Below are positions 12,561 to 25,444 of a stretch of 64,000 nt of DNA, one piece after another (position 1 is the first letter of the stretch; the number at the start of each line of letters is the position of its first letter). Below the pieces are notes generated by a model, which saw nothing but the letters and a program-made list of their open reading frames with translations, ran no database searches and was not told the origin of the DNA. Location: NCBI RefSeq assembly GCF_040939455.1, contig NC_134108.1, positions 17,637,501 to 17,701,500 of the forward strand. Direction: 5' to 3'. A program made the translations under genes and the position numbers. This stretch comes from Microcebus murinus. Its lineage: Eukaryota; Chordata; Mammalia; Primates; Cheirogaleidae.

Positions 12561-14020
12561 TCAGTTAAGAAAACATGAAATCCTAAAACACCAATTCTTC
12601 CAAAAGTTAATTTGTAAATTTAATGTAGTTAGAATCCCAACAGCTTTTCTTGAACTTGGACATAATGATCTTAAAGTTCTAATGGTAGACTAAATGCGTC
12701 TAAATAGCTAAGGAAACTACCAAAGGAGATCAACTTCCCAAACAATAGAGTGAGGACCTCAGTAAACATATGAAAATACTAGTCTAACAACTAAAGTTAA
12801 CCATTACAGAACTCTGACATTAACCAAAGCCACAAAACAAGATGAAGATCATCTACCCAATAGAAACTACTGAACTTCAGTAAAATGGGGGAAGGGGAAA
12901 AGGAACTAGGGACTGTGACACATTTTCTCACTCTGCAGCCCACTGTCAAGGTAGCCATGAAAATGTAGTAGCAACAGCCAATAGAGAGGACTAAAGTTTT
13001 TTTAGAGCTCTGTTAAAACTTCTTTTCCAGGAGCACAATCAAATATTTTATCTTAACTTGCAGCTCCTTGGAAAACTCTATGCCCAAATTATTGTTGCTA
13101 TTTCATTTGACATAGCCCTCAAATAAGGGAGACAAAAATCCCTACCCCCAGGGCATTTCAGAAATAATTACAATCTGCTGGCAATAGTATAGCTGTCTCA
13201 GTCTGCAGTTTCAGTTGCTTAAACAGGAATTTAATCTTGGAAAACTAGATATATTCCTGAGGATATACAGAGCTGCACATATGTGCAAGGCTGTGTGACT
13301 GCCTAAGAAAGACTCAGGAAAGAACGAAGACCCTAGGTGCTCATCTCTGGCTGACTTTGATCTTCAGCAAATAGGAAGTTAAAAAAAAAAAAAAAGCAAA
13401 AGGGTAAAAAGTAAAATGAGCTATAACACCTATTACTGGCAAGGACATTAGAAAAGGGATACTCATATGTGGCTGATAGAAATCTGAAGAAAATAGCCTT
13501 TTTTGGAAAAACAGTTCAAGATCATTTATTACAAGTAAAATAAAGCAAAACTCTTCCATTTTTAGGAGTAACACTTATACTCCTAAACATGTATTCCATA
13601 GAAACAAAAGGACCAATTCCTATGGAATATGTACAAGGATGGTAATGGCAGTATAATTCAAACAGCTGGCTATTACACCGCCATTATGATGAAGGAATCA
13701 GAGCCATGCCAGAAAACTAATGGAATTTTCCTAAAGTATAGTGAACTAAGAAAATAAGATGCAAAAAAAGACTAATATAATCCTGATTTTTGTAAAATCA
13801 TGACCAGAAAATAAATCCCTCATGCTTATCTATGTATGTATGTGTTAATATGTATGATTTTAAAAATATATATATCTTAGAAGAACATCTGCAATGATGA
13901 ACATCTGTAAGATTTCGACGTATCTGGTAGGGTAGGAAGAGGTATTGGGTTGCTAACGTGGGGGAAGGTTGAGGGAGAAGGAATTAGTATGATATAATCC
14001 CAATTACGTAAAATGACACG
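12560..14020 (+). repeat. Old L1 fragments, sense orientation
   Basis: Sense L1 text: TTAGAATCCCAACAGCTTTT near 12.63 kb, and 3'-region text between 13.38 and 13.9 kb (TAAAATGAGCTATAACACCT, then a GAATATGTACAAGGATGGTA block). Some of 12.75-13.35 kb is not recognisable. Confidence 0.5.
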
Positions 14021-14034
14021 TGTGTATAAAAAAT

Positions 14035-14345
14035 GCGTGTCTTTTTTTTTTGTCATTCTCCCCTTTGGTTTTATGCTTAGAAAGTTCTTTCCCACACCAA
14101 AATCACATAAATTTTTATTGTTTCTCATAATTGTTTTATAGTTTCATTTATTATATTATATTTAATTATACTCTGATATATATTTTGGTACAAGGAAGGC
14201 ATTTTTCTCATAATAAGTTATTAATCATGAGTGCTATTTTTGTAGCTTTATTAAATTATAACTGCCAGACAACAAAGCATAATATTTAAAGTGTACAATT
14301 TGATGAGTTTTGACATATGTATATACCTACCAGCACTATTTATTG
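14035..14345 (-). repeat. Old L1 fragments, antisense
   Basis: A run of T is followed by GTTCTTTCCCACACCAAAAT and AATTGTTTTATAGTTTCATT, then a 3' UTR-type block with AAAGTGTACAATTTGATGAG and TTTTGACATATGTATATACC. Confidence 0.55.
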
Positions 14346-15459
14346 AACAATCATTCTATCCCCACTGATATGAAATGTCACTGATATATTAAATTTTTAT
14401 AAATACACATCTATAAACTGGTAATGGAGCACCTAATACTGTCTTAATTCAAGGTCCTAGGAGATCATCCCTTTCCCCTCCTTATAAAGAAATGACAGTG
14501 TATGGAATCTTGACTTTCTGGCAGCCCAATTTATAAGAACCAAGAAGTGGTTAGGATAGAACTGACTAGGTGGCTAGAAAGGACTGCTGGAGGAAAAGGA
14601 GTAGATTGCTGCAGTGGGAGAGAAAATTTAGGAGGAAAAGAAAAAATGGTATGAAAAAAAAAAGGCTTAAATCTGAAAGTAGCCCCTTGTGCTGTACGAG
14701 GAACAAAATTAACAATTTCAACCTCTATTCTAATCTGTTCAGAGATGTATGACCTTTCAGTAAAGAATTTAAATATTTACCTTAAAGAAGGTCAGCAGAC
14801 CTTTATCCTCCTTCTACCATGCAAAGCTCTAGTAGAAGTGACAGACTCATATACTTTGGGATTACACACTCAAACTTTACACTTACTTTTTAAATTATTT
14901 TGTTTTATGAAGTAAAACAATTATTCAAACATAACACCTTTATTTCAGTATTCATCATCAATTTTTCAGTGGCTGCAATAATTTTTTGAAAAGGACACTG
15001 ATGTTATATTTACTGAACCTTGCAAGTCTGGGTTTGTATGTTTGACATAAAATCTGGCTAGATGAAAAATCTTAACTTTCTTCTTGCTCAATAGTCTTTT
15101 GAAATTGCTCTATTGTGCTCTATGAATAGCATTCAAACTAAAGCCACTCTGATTTTTATTCCTTAAGCTAACTTTTTTCCCACCCCCTGAGAGGATGCTA
15201 ATAGTTTCATTATCTCTGTAAATCAAAGATATTAGTTTTTACAGTGATCATTCTTTATTAATTTTGCTTAGAAACCAGTGAGTCCTTGTGATCTGCATAG
15301 TCTCATATTTTTACAACTCAGGTGTTTTAAATAATGTCATTGATTACTGCTTCTGGTCCAGAAAGGTTAATTTATTCATCTATAATCCTAGACTAACCAT
15401 TTTCTAAATCAAATCAAGTAATAAGGTACTAGCTATAATTTTATAAAGCACATATAAAG

Positions 15460-16466
15460 TAAAGAACATTTACCAATTTGATGGTGAGTACATGTGGTGC
15501 TTGTTTTTCCATTCTTGTGATACTTCACTTAGTAGATGGACTTCAGCTCTATCCAGGATAATACAAGAGGTGCTAGATCACCATTGTTTTTTGTGGCTGA
15601 GTAGAATTCCATGGTATACATATACCACATTTTATTAATCCACTCACGTATTGATGGGCACTTGGGTTGTTTCACATCTTTGCAATTGGGAATTGTGCTG
15701 CTATAAACATTATAGTGCAGATGCTTTTTTTATAGAATGTTTTTTTTTCCTTTGTGTAGATGCCCAGTAATGGGATTGATAGATCAAATAGTAGTTCTAT
15801 GCGTAGCTCTTTGAGGTATCTCCATATTACTTTCCACAGAGGTTGTACTAGTTTGCAGTCCCACCAGCAGTGTATGAGTGTTCCTATCTCTTGGCACCCA
15901 CATCAACACTCATTGTTTTGGGACTTTTTGATAAAAGCCATTCTCACTGGAGTTAAATGATATCTCATTGTGATTTTGATTTGCATTTCCCTGATGATTA
16001 GAGATGTTGAGCATTTTTTAATAAGTTTGTTACCCATTGGTCTGTCTTCTCTTGAAAAGTTTCTGTTCATGTCCTTTGCCCACTTTTTAATGGGGTTGAT
16101 TTTTTCTTGCTGATTTTCCTGAGCTCTACATAGATTCTAGTTATCAGCCCTTTATCAGATGACAAGCACCCCATGTACTCACCATCAAATTGGTATTAAG
16201 TGATCAACACTTATGTGCACATATAGTAGTAACATTCACTGGGTGTTGGGCAGTTAGGACGGGATAGGAAGGGATGGGTAATCACACCTAATGTGCATTG
16301 TCTAGGGGACAGACTGACTCAGGTGGAGCAAAGGCAAATTATGTAACCTAAACATTTGTACCCCTGTAACATGCTGAAATAAAAAAAGAACTGTTAAAAT
16401 GGGAAATTAAAATAAAATAAAACTTAAATATATACTCTAACAAATAAAAAATTTAAAGAACATTTA
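15460..16466 (+). mobile_element. L1 insertion with 5' inversion and 13-bp target duplication
   Basis: The exact duplication TAAAGAACATTTA lies at 15460-15472 and 16454-16466. Inside, 15473 to about 16160 is antisense ORF2 (complement of ATGAGTGGATTAATAAAATG-type text). About 16161-16387 is the sense 3' UTR, ending TTTGTACCCCTGTAACATGC then an A-rich tail. The sense part re-reads 31 nt already present inverted at 15473-15503 (16163-16193, 30/31 match). This is the twin-priming pattern. Between the first A-run and the right duplication lie about 65 more bases ending in a second A-rich tail. Confidence 0.9.
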
Positions 16467-16934
16467 GAGGATTTCACCACTAGGTGTCATTTTACTTCTG
16501 AAGTGCTATGCCACCAGAGGAGCAAAATTATGTATTCTTTTGACTATCTGTGAACTGCCTTGACTAGTCATTGAAACGGTCTGGTTACTTATAAACCTGA
16601 CTTAATAAAGGACATAAACTTCCATGTCACATCTGATTTCTTCTTGTCTTTTACTATGTCCTGCCTCCCCACCCGCCAAACCACCCAGCCACAAGGAAGT
16701 GGTCTAAGTCCTATTGATTCCAATTCTGGAATTTCATTCACGCATGTCCATTTCTTCTATGAAATCTACATTATTTATAATTTATTAATCAGTACCATCT
16801 TAAATGGCCACCCTCTTCTGCCCCTAGCCCATACAATCATTACAGTAATATTATCTAGATGCAAACTTTCTTTCTCATTGTAAACTCATGTACTAGGCTC
16901 CATAATGAAGTTCAGATTTTTTTTAACATACTTT

Positions 16935-17342
16935 GATGTATAATCAATCTTGCCTCTGTATATGGTTCTGTTTTCATTGCCTCCTACTTGCCCCAAGGAA
17001 TTTTAAACTCTGGTCATATCAGTTTTCAACAACACCCCACTTTTATGTCTTTGTACCTTCTAAGATAAACTTGCCCTGTTCTGTGCTACCTTATAACACC
17101 CCTCTCATCCTTTAAGACCAAGCTTGTAAGTCCTGAATTTGTGAAGTATTTCTACACCCATGACCCAAAACCAGTTACCACTTCTTTGTTTCCACATCAC
17201 TCACTTATCAAAATGTATTATAGTTATCAGTTTATAGGTCTTTTTCATTCACTTGACTTTGAGCTCTACAAGGGCAATACATTTCTGGCATTTAATTTCT
17301 GGTACACAGGAAGTGCTCAAAAAATGTCTATTCAATGAATAA
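16935..17342 (+). repeat. L2 LINE 3' end
   Basis: CCTTTAAGACCAAGCTTGTA, then TTTGAGCTCTACAAGGGCAA and GGTACACAGGAAGTGCTCAA, ending TTCAATGAATAAA. This is the standard L2 3' order. Confidence 0.7.
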
Positions 17343-17489
17343 AGGTTCTGTAGAAAATGAATGAAGATCACTGACAAAAATAATTACTTTCCAAATTTTT
17401 AATTTTTCAAGTCAGAATGTAGAACACATTTTCTAACTGATACAGTTGCTGTACTGCTACTGCAGTTATGTTTTCAGTCTAGAGCCACC

Positions 17490-17755
17490 ATCCAATATAG
17501 TAGCCACCAGTCACAGTGGCTGTTAGGCACTTAAAATATGGCTAGTCCAGGTTAAGATATGCTTTGAGTATAAAAAGCACACGAGATTTCAAAGACTTAG
17601 TACAAAAAAGGAATATGAAATATCTCAATTTTATATGTTGATTACATGATAAAATGATAATATCTTGCATATTAGGGATTAAATAAAATGTATTATTAAA
17701 ATTAATTTTACCTGTTTCTTTCTACTGTTTTTAATATGGTTTACTGGTAAACTTA
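17490..17755 (+). repeat. MER-type DNA repeat fragment
   Basis: TCCAATATAGTAGCCACCAG, then CAGTGGCTGTTAGGCACTTA, match a common mammalian DNA-transposon-derived repeat. I do not give a subfamily. Confidence 0.5.
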
Positions 17756-17769
17756 AAATTAGACATTCA

Positions 17770-18080
17770 GGCCAAGTGTGGTGGCTTACACCTGTAATAC
17801 CAGCATTTTAGGAGGCTGAGGTGGGAGGATCACTTGAGGCCAGGAGTTCAAGACCAGCCTAGGCAACACAGCAAGACCCCATCTCTACAAAAAAAAAATT
17901 TAAAAATTAGCTGGTAGTGGTGGCACCAGCTCTAGTCCTAGCTACTTAGGATGCTGAGGTGAGAGGATCTGTTGGGCCCAGGAATTCGAGGTTACAGTGA
18001 ACTATGAACAGCACCACTGCATGCTAGCCTGGGTGACAGAATAAGACCCTGTCTCTAAAGAATTAAAAAATAAAAATAAA
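17770..18080 (+). repeat. Alu (AluJ-like dimer)
   Basis: GGCCAAGTGTGGTGGCTTAC to TAAAAATAAA. Both arms, the central A-rich linker and a polymorphic A tail are present. The high divergence fits an old J-class copy. Confidence 0.9.
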
Positions 18081-18244
18081 TTACACATGCAGCTCACATT
18101 ACCTTTCTATCAGACAGTGATATTCTAGAAATAAAATGACAGTGAAGAACCACAAAGTTAATATTAATAAAACTGTCTGAAAAGAGGAGAAGGGCTGTTC
18201 CTTCCTTTTCCTTCCTCAACGCATGTGGAAATAGAGTTGACTTA

Positions 18245-18600
18245 TAGCTAGACTGGGACCCCTGAATATCTGGTTTTTGACTGTTGATCAAGATAAGGAC
18301 AGTGGAATTTACGATGTACGGTTCAAGGCTGAAAACTCACCTGGTAATCCCCAGTATAGAAGTTTTACTGATGGTTGGCAACTGGCTCCATTTGGCAAGA
18401 CTGGCTTAAGGACCTCTCTGAGTGTTTCTCTTTCAGCTCTTCAGAAGCCAGATTGTGGTGCTTGGGGCTGGAAACTCAGCACAATCCTTGTGTGCAAATA
18501 AGTGCCCATGGGGAGCCTGCATATGGGATGTTTCAGAATACCTGCAATCTCTTTCTTCTGCTGTATCATATCCTTTGCCTTTAAATAAAAGCCTTATTTG
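18245..18600 (+). repeat. LTR-like element
   Basis: Ends with TCTTTCTTCTGCTGTATCAT, then AATAAAAGCCTTATTTGAGT, a polyadenylation signal in an LTR-like 3' context. It looks like a solo LTR of an old endogenous retrovirus. The family is not identified and the 5' edge is unsure. Confidence 0.45.
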
Positions 18601-19794
18601 AGTATGCTTTGTGGAGTCTGGTAAGTCCTTTCAAATATATACATTGGAGAAATAATTGTAATGAATTATGTAAAGAACTGAGGTATGGTTTTATTATTTA
18701 TTTCATGTTTCATGCTTCAGGTAAATCTTAAAAGTGGATTAACAGACTTCTGTGTATGTTTTATTCTTAACACATTAAACTGACTTTTACTTATGTGAGC
18801 TCTGATTTTATCTTCCCTTTAGCAACCCTTAATAGAATATATGTTCCTCAATCTTGGTTCACTCCTTGATAAGTAGATTGATTGCACTGATGAATGAGCT
18901 CCAGAAACTAAATTTAAAATCTCATTTTCTACAGTGAAATTCCATGGATTATGACCATCTAACATCTCAATTTTCTTAGGGAACCATCTGATTCTGGCCA
19001 AGCTGACAATCACTGAAAAATCTCACTCTGCAACACATCACTTCCCAACCCAGGGCTACAGAGAGGATTCTGTGGGACTGTAGCCAAGCAAAGCATATAA
19101 CCAAGAAGACTACAAGGTTGAGAATGTAAGTGATGCCAGGACTTATCACAGTTATTCCCTCCTAAATAATGAAAACCTATCTGTATGGGATAGAAACAGG
19201 CAAAAAGAGAAAAGGAAAACTTATCCCTAGACTTACTGTACAGAAATACAGAACCTACGGTCCACCAAAATTAAACAACTGTGCAGAATAAATACAGAGA
19301 GCCAAATCCTGTTTAATTTCCATATATTCACAAAACTTAACAGCTTAAAAATCACCTGTTCAATCTCAACATTTTACAAATAATAAAGTCCCAAAAAACA
19401 GAAATTATCTCCACAAGATGTTTTACTTATAGCAAAGTTAGAATTAGATTTTAGATTGTTTTGATTGCCAGGGAAATGTTCTTTGATATTTGTAAAAACT
19501 AGATCAAGGGAAACTATCATTTTTGGTTTGTTTTTAGTAGTCAAAAATCACCTGTTGAGTCTTGAAGTGGAGAAAAATGCTCAAGTTTAATTCAGCATTT
19601 CCAAAACTTCTTTGACCATGACATACTTTTTCTAACAAACAATTCATCAACATAGGAAAAATTAGTATTTGTGGAATATACTTTGGGGAATTACTAATCT
19701 ATTCTACCAAGTAAATAACAATTTCCATATTTATATTTACTAGAACCAAGTATGAATAGCACATCATACTTTCTAGGTAATTACACTTATTTGA

Positions 19795-19995
19795 TTCACA
19801 GCCTAGAACAGTGCCTATCAAATAGTAGAACCAATAAATATTTATTGAATGAATAAATATGATCCTCACAACAACCACATGACAAGACTAGATTAAGCTT
19901 CATTATTATTTATATTTATAGATGAGATTATTAGGTTCAGAAATGTTAACTGACTTCCCAAAAGTCAAAGAACCAGAAACTATGGAATTAGGACT
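19795..19995. repeat. L2 3' end and MIR fragment
   Basis: ACAGCCTAGAACAGTGCCTA, with ATATTTATTGAATGAATAAA, is an L2-type 3' end. It is followed by an antisense MIR-type block (ATCCTCACAACAACCACATG, then ATTTATAGATGAGATTATTA). Confidence 0.6.
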
Positions 19996-21269
19996 TAACT
20001 ACAAGTCTTCTGGCCTTAAAATCCCATGTTTGGCCGATGTAATATTATGTCTTCGGAACAGACTCTACAAGGATATCTTTACCTATTTTTAACACCAAAC
20101 ATCCTAACATTAAACATCATGGGTAAGTATTGGTAGGAGTTTTGAAGTATGGTCAGTTCCTGGCTACCAAAGTAATACTGTAAATGTTATTCAACGCTAA
20201 GATACCTGAACAACCAATAGATGGGTTAATATAAGAAAAAAATGTACCAAAAAAAGTACAAAATTTTAAAAGTCTAGTACATTTAAAGTAATATATCATA
20301 ATTGTTTGACTAGTGATTAAGAGCAAGACATCACAATAGAAACTGGTAATGAGAAAAAAGAATTAAATTTCAATCCATGAAAATTTCAGTCTATTATATA
20401 CTGAAGGTCGTAGACCACAAACATGGTATCTTTGGATTAATGGTATCTTGTTATGGTATACAGAACATATTTTAGTGCTTTAATACATAAAAATGCACTC
20501 AGCTTTGCCACTGAATTCAGCTGTCAAATCAACATAAATTTAGCTGTGGTAGGTTACCTTAATACTTGATGATTCTTATTACCAGGAATTAAGCAGGAAA
20601 CATTACCATACTTGAAAAGAATTCAGATTTTCTAAATATGAATTATTTATATACAAGAAAATAGAAGTATTTTATATAAAATGAAATTCTCACCATCTAC
20701 ATTTAGACTGCTATATTGTACAAGAAATGGCATCCTACTTTTTAACAACTGCCAAGAAAAAAATCTACTGCATTTGCATTTTGTTTGGATTCTAATTTTG
20801 AGAGAATATATTAAATAAAATACTCTTTGTCTTATTTGTTTAAAAATAATTCTACCTCATGACTTTTTACTGCTAAGACACTACAAACACTGTAGAAACT
20901 GACTTATACCACTTCCTAAAGTCTACTCTCAAGGACCTAAGTTTTCAGTGTTATGAAAAAAGATTAAACAGAATATTTACGCATTTGGCAATCATCAGAA
21001 CAATAATTAATTCAACCAAGAAATATCAACAGATGCTAAAACTAAAGGGGAAAAGTTTGACAAAGAACAGTATGTTCACTGAGTCTCAAAAGAGCCTTCA
21101 AAGCAAAATATTTACTGATCATAAATACAAAATTTAAAAATACTTATTAATTTCAATGGGAAAAAGAATTACTTTATAATGGACAGACCTAGTAGACAGA
21201 ACCTTAATCAAGGTATCAGGATATGGGATATCACCAATATAGGACAAATCAAAAACAAGTTATACTTAG

Positions 21270-21850
21270 AATTTCAGTCCTTTTGGGATATTCCTGCCCA
21301 ACTGTGCAAGCGAAATCTAATCATGAAAAAAAACCATGAGACAAAACCATTTTGAGGTACATTCTATAAAATAACTGACCTATAATCTTCATAATTTATC
21401 AGATATTAAAGTCAAGAAAAGGCTCAGGAACTATTTCAGTTTCAAGGAGACTGAAGAAACGTGACAATCCACATACAGACTCCCGATAAAAGGCAAAACT
21501 TGGTGATAGAGGAAAATGTCATTGTTTGTAAAAAAACAAACCAACAAAAAACAGTGGAATATTCAGGAGTGATTGGGCACCATGTTGACACCATACTCTT
21601 AAATAGTTCAAAATAAAAGAATACCCTTTGTACTATGTTCTTACAAAAGGAGATAAAAACAGATAAACTTCAAGCTGTAAAACCATATATTTCTATCATC
21701 TTTCATACTAGTTTCATTTTCTTCTGCATTTGAAATGAAAGGTTTTTGAACTAACCACCGCTTTTGGTTTTCTGAATTCATAGGTTGGGAGATTTTAAGA
21801 TTTATGGGAATTTTTAAGGAGTATCATCAAGACCAAGGACCTAGGCACTA
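21270..21850 (+). repeat. L1M 3' region
   Basis: ACATTCTATAAAATAACTGA, GTCAAGAAAAGGCTCAGGAA, then AGGAGACTGAAGAAACGTGA are the 3' UTR blocks of old mammalian L1. Edges are uncertain. Confidence 0.55.
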
Positions 21851-22399
21851 ATGGAAGGAAGAAAGAATATATCAAGATAAATTGGAAGCTACTATCATAA
21901 GAAATATCCCCTAGATGCACTCATAAATATACCTTTACCAAATTTAAAGTAAGTGCTTTTCCAGAAGATGACTGCTATTACAAAGTAGTAAAGTATGTCA
22001 CAATATGCAATTTCAAGAATTGTCATTCTTCCCAGAAAGTAAACAAGCCTAAAAGCCCACAGTGCCACAGATAAATAAAACTAGTTTTTAATTTTACTAT
22101 TTAATTTCCATGTCACAATAATTCAAAATGTATGAATTTTTAAAAAGAGGATATTCATATTTAAAGCAAACAATAAAATACTACCAATAGCTATAAGGAT
22201 TTCTTGAATATACTATCAGTTTATAGATCAGTTCCTTTAATATGATTTCCTTAAACTTGTCAGAAAGGATTTTCTTGGGGCGAAGTTGAAAAATGTAGAT
22301 TAATAAAGAAATGCAAAGCCAAAAGAAGGCCTTCATAATCTGTTTTGAATAAAAACCCTAATAATAGTGTCTTGTAAGTTTTGTAAATATTATTTATGC

Positions 22400-22935
22400 A
22401 GAAAAAGAGTTAATATATCAAGACTGAGACTGCTATCCCTAGAAAGATCTGCCTGTGGCCTAGCATTTGGTTGATGTCTAGGAACTTGGCTTTCAAGAAA
22501 ACTCCCACCATTCTCTGACTAAGAAAGGTGTCTCACTGTGTCTTAACTATTTGTACAAAGACTGTGGTTTGCCCTTATTGTCCTTTTGGGAGTCTGAAAT
22601 TTGGAATATACTAAAGCAAAGGGTGCCTATATGACTGACTCCAGCAAAAACTCTGGGCTCCCAGGCTCAGTTGAGCTTCCTCGCTAGACAATATTTCACA
22701 CATGTGGTAACAATTCATTGCTCAAGGAATTAAACTCATCCTGGTGACTCCATGAGATGAGAACACTTAGAAACTGGTTTCCTCCAGACTTCACTCTGTG
22801 TCTTTTCCCTTTGCAGATTTTGCTCTACATCCTTTTGCTGTAATAAATCACAGCAGTAAGTAGGACTGTACGCTGAATCCTGTGAGTCTTCCCACTAAAT
22901 CATCAAACCTGGATTGATTTTGAGGACTCCTTACA
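22400..22935 (+). repeat. Solo LTR, ERVL type
   Basis: Shows the LTR order: GACTGAGACTGCTATCCCTA, AAGATCTGCCTGTGGCCTAG, then TTTTCCCTTTGCAGATTTTG, CTGTAATAAATCACAGCAGT (the polyadenylation signal) and TGAATCCTGTGAGTCTTCCC. No internal retroviral sequence is attached, so it is a solo LTR. The subfamily is not certain. Confidence 0.65.
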
Positions 22936-23359
22936 CCATACTTTAATGTATTATTAATAAAATTACTTTCTATCAAGTTCAAGTATTTCAAGTACACTGT
23001 TATATATACAATAACAACTGGCAAAAGGTAACATTAAAATGACAAAAACTTAAAGTCCTAGATCACTCACAAAACTATGTGCTTTTTGGACTACTGGAGA
23101 AATTATATTCGGAAGACAATATAACATTCATTTTCTCAAAGTTCAAATGTGCAATTTAAACTGTAAATATCCTTAATTTAAGATTTTATTATCTGGTTGT
23201 TAGATACTATTTTTATATGTGAAAATATTTTTAATTCCCTCAAAACAAAAGGAAACTCATCCTTAGTCTCAAAACCAAACAAACAAATTCAAATGCAAAC
23301 TCAAAATACTTTACTGTCCAATATAATTTAGGTGGTGCTTAAAATCAATGCATTCTTAC

Positions 23360-23483
23360 CATGTGGAGTGATTGTCTGTACAGGCTTAGTAGGGGATCTC
23401 ACATTCCATATAGTCAAGGTGCCATCTGAATGACTGCAAATAAATTGTTTTCCTTCATGATGCCAAGCAACAGAGTGGATAGC
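23360..23483 (-). CDS. STXBP5: STXBP5 coding exon, WD40 blade (probably exon 8)
   Basis: On the minus strand the acceptor TTCTACAG is followed by GCTATCCACTCT (A-I-H-S), 41 codons, then one G and donor GTAAGAATG, for 124 nt (phase 0 in, phase 1 out). The blade SVAWHHEGKQFICSHSDG is followed by TLTIWNVRSPTKPVQ and TITPH. The inner strand has the H-x-E-G-K / S-H-S-D-G-T pattern of a WD40 repeat ending W-N. One residue differs from the human protein as I remember it: SPTKPVQ here against SPAKPVQ. That is a conservative surface-loop change, from one base. Confidence 0.97.
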
Positions 23484-23943
23484 CTGTAGAAGAAAGGTGA
23501 ATGATTTCATTTTTCAAATTTATTTAAATATCAAACTATTCACAAATGGTTTTGGAATTAATTTCTATTTTAAACTTTTTAAAGTTTCCCAAACTGAAGT
23601 CAATATGTTAACTTCACATTCCCATGAGAATTTAGCCCTCTTGTAATACAAATGATATTTTATTTCATGTTGGCACTGTTTTAATTCTTTTTACTTACTT
23701 TATTCCTTAAGCCAGCATAAGAAAGCTATGATAGTGACATATATCTATTGATAAGTTCAGGAAAATAAAATGCATTCTTACAGTTTTTTTAGAATGAACT
23801 AAACCTAAATATAAATTAGCAAGTTATTACAACCAATAACCCATTGGAAAAACTAGTTGCATTGAGAGACTAGAATATTGTTTTTTTAAGTTAACTATAA
23901 TTATAAGAGACAAAATGTAAATTTGGAATTAAAATCAATAAAA

Positions 23944-24241
<298 letters not shown>

Positions 24242-24819
24242 TTAAATTATCAATAATACCACAGGTTGAGCTTCCAAGACATCTCTCACAGTAATTTTTA
24301 ATCTGAGGAAGCCCTCTTCTGACTAGATTTATTTTATACTTCTGAACCACTTAAAGCAAAACTATCTGGAAAATATTTTTATATGACCAAAATATTAATA
24401 TGTTACACCTCAATTTTTTACTCTAATATTTAATATTTTTGTCTGTAAATTTTTTTTTAAATCACTCTTCCAGGTACCCTCTGAATTACTGCTTTTCAAC
24501 TCAAGCTGATATATTTTTCATTCTTAATGGTCAACTGACATTAAAAACTGCCTTACTGGAATGTGAAAACTGCAGAACTTGATACAAAAACCACGTAACT
24601 GAAACTTAAGAGTTCTGTGATGTACAAAATCAACATTTTCTATTATCTCTTCAAGGCCCATTTATTTGGGTTCTTCATATACTTATAAATTTAAGCTATT
24701 ATAAGACATTTTAATATTATAAATCAGATTAAAACCTTAAATGATGAAAGATACAGAGAATCAGCTGTACTTCTAAATGCCAATATTTGACACAAGGTTT
24801 TTCATTGAAAACATTCAAA

Positions 24820-25444
24820 ATGTACTCCTCAACTTAAGATGGGTTTACATCCTGATAAATCCACCATAAGCCAAAAATATCTTAAGTTGAAAATGTATTT
24901 AATGCTGGCAATATGGCAGCATTAGAGACACAGATGATCTGTGATTTATGATGATTTGATTTACAAATTTTTGACTTTACAATCGATTATCAAGATGTAA
25001 CCCCATGGTCAGTAAAGTTCCTTAGGACTTACATTGGTGTTACAGTTTCTACTGAATACATATCACTTTTGCATATGTTCTATCATAGAAAGGAGACAGC
25101 AGTAATACTGTATAATGAAACAAGATAACTACTAAATCATACATTTTGTAAGGTAGTTGATAGAAATTACATATTAGATGTTAAATGATTTATAACTTTT
25201 TTCCTCTCTTTAAAGATTTTAAGCAGATATAAACTGAAAACACTAACACATCCATTAAAATTAAAACTCAACCTGACTTGCAATTTTTCAACTTAAAATA
25301 GTGAAAAAGTGATATGCATTCAGTAGAAACTGTAATACAAATGTAAGTCCTAAGGAACTTTATTTACCATGGGGTTACATCCTGACAACCAATTGTAAAG
25401 TCAAAAAAATCATAAATCAAATCATCATAAATCAAAGATCATCT
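24820..25444. mobile_element. Tigger-like element(s) forming a 140-bp inverted repeat
   Basis: 24820-24915 reads as one Tigger end (CTCCTCAACTTAAGATGGGT, then CTTAAGTTGAAAATGTATTT). Arms at 24932-25070 and 25304-25444 are inverted copies of each other. Both contain GATTTATGATGATTTGATTT and GTAACCCCATGG in one sense or the other, plus an ACTGAAT-type CATTCAGTAGAAACTGTA block. The spacer is about 230 bp. Confidence 0.6.
25100..25270 (+). repeat. Direct duplication, copy 1
   Basis: CAGTAATACTGTATAATGAA through AAACTCAA is nearly repeated at 26474-26645 in the same orientation. Shared blocks include CATTTTGTAAGGTAGTTGAT and AATGATTTATAACTTTTT. I do not recognise it as a named family. Confidence 0.8.

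Larger units (their letters stand above)
11239..23359 (-). other. STXBP5: STXBP5 intron, 12.1 kb
   Basis: Separates the exons at 23360 and 11160. It contains old L1 pieces in both orientations (12.1-14.4 kb), a 5'-inverted L1 (15.46-16.47 kb), L2 (16.9-17.3 kb), a MER-type fragment, an AluJ (17.77 kb), two LTR-like stretches (18.25 and 22.4 kb) and an L1 3' end (21.3-21.85 kb). In 18.6-19.8 kb and 20.0-21.2 kb I see nothing recognisable. Confidence 0.85.

Noticed and set aside
14570..14752. Lys/Arg-rich 60-codon frame
   Set aside because: Comes from a purine-rich tract, lacks splice or promoter context and resembles no family.
18277..18501. 74-codon frame that reads rather protein-like
   Set aside because: Lies within an LTR-like stretch ending in AATAAA; no start context or homology that I can support.
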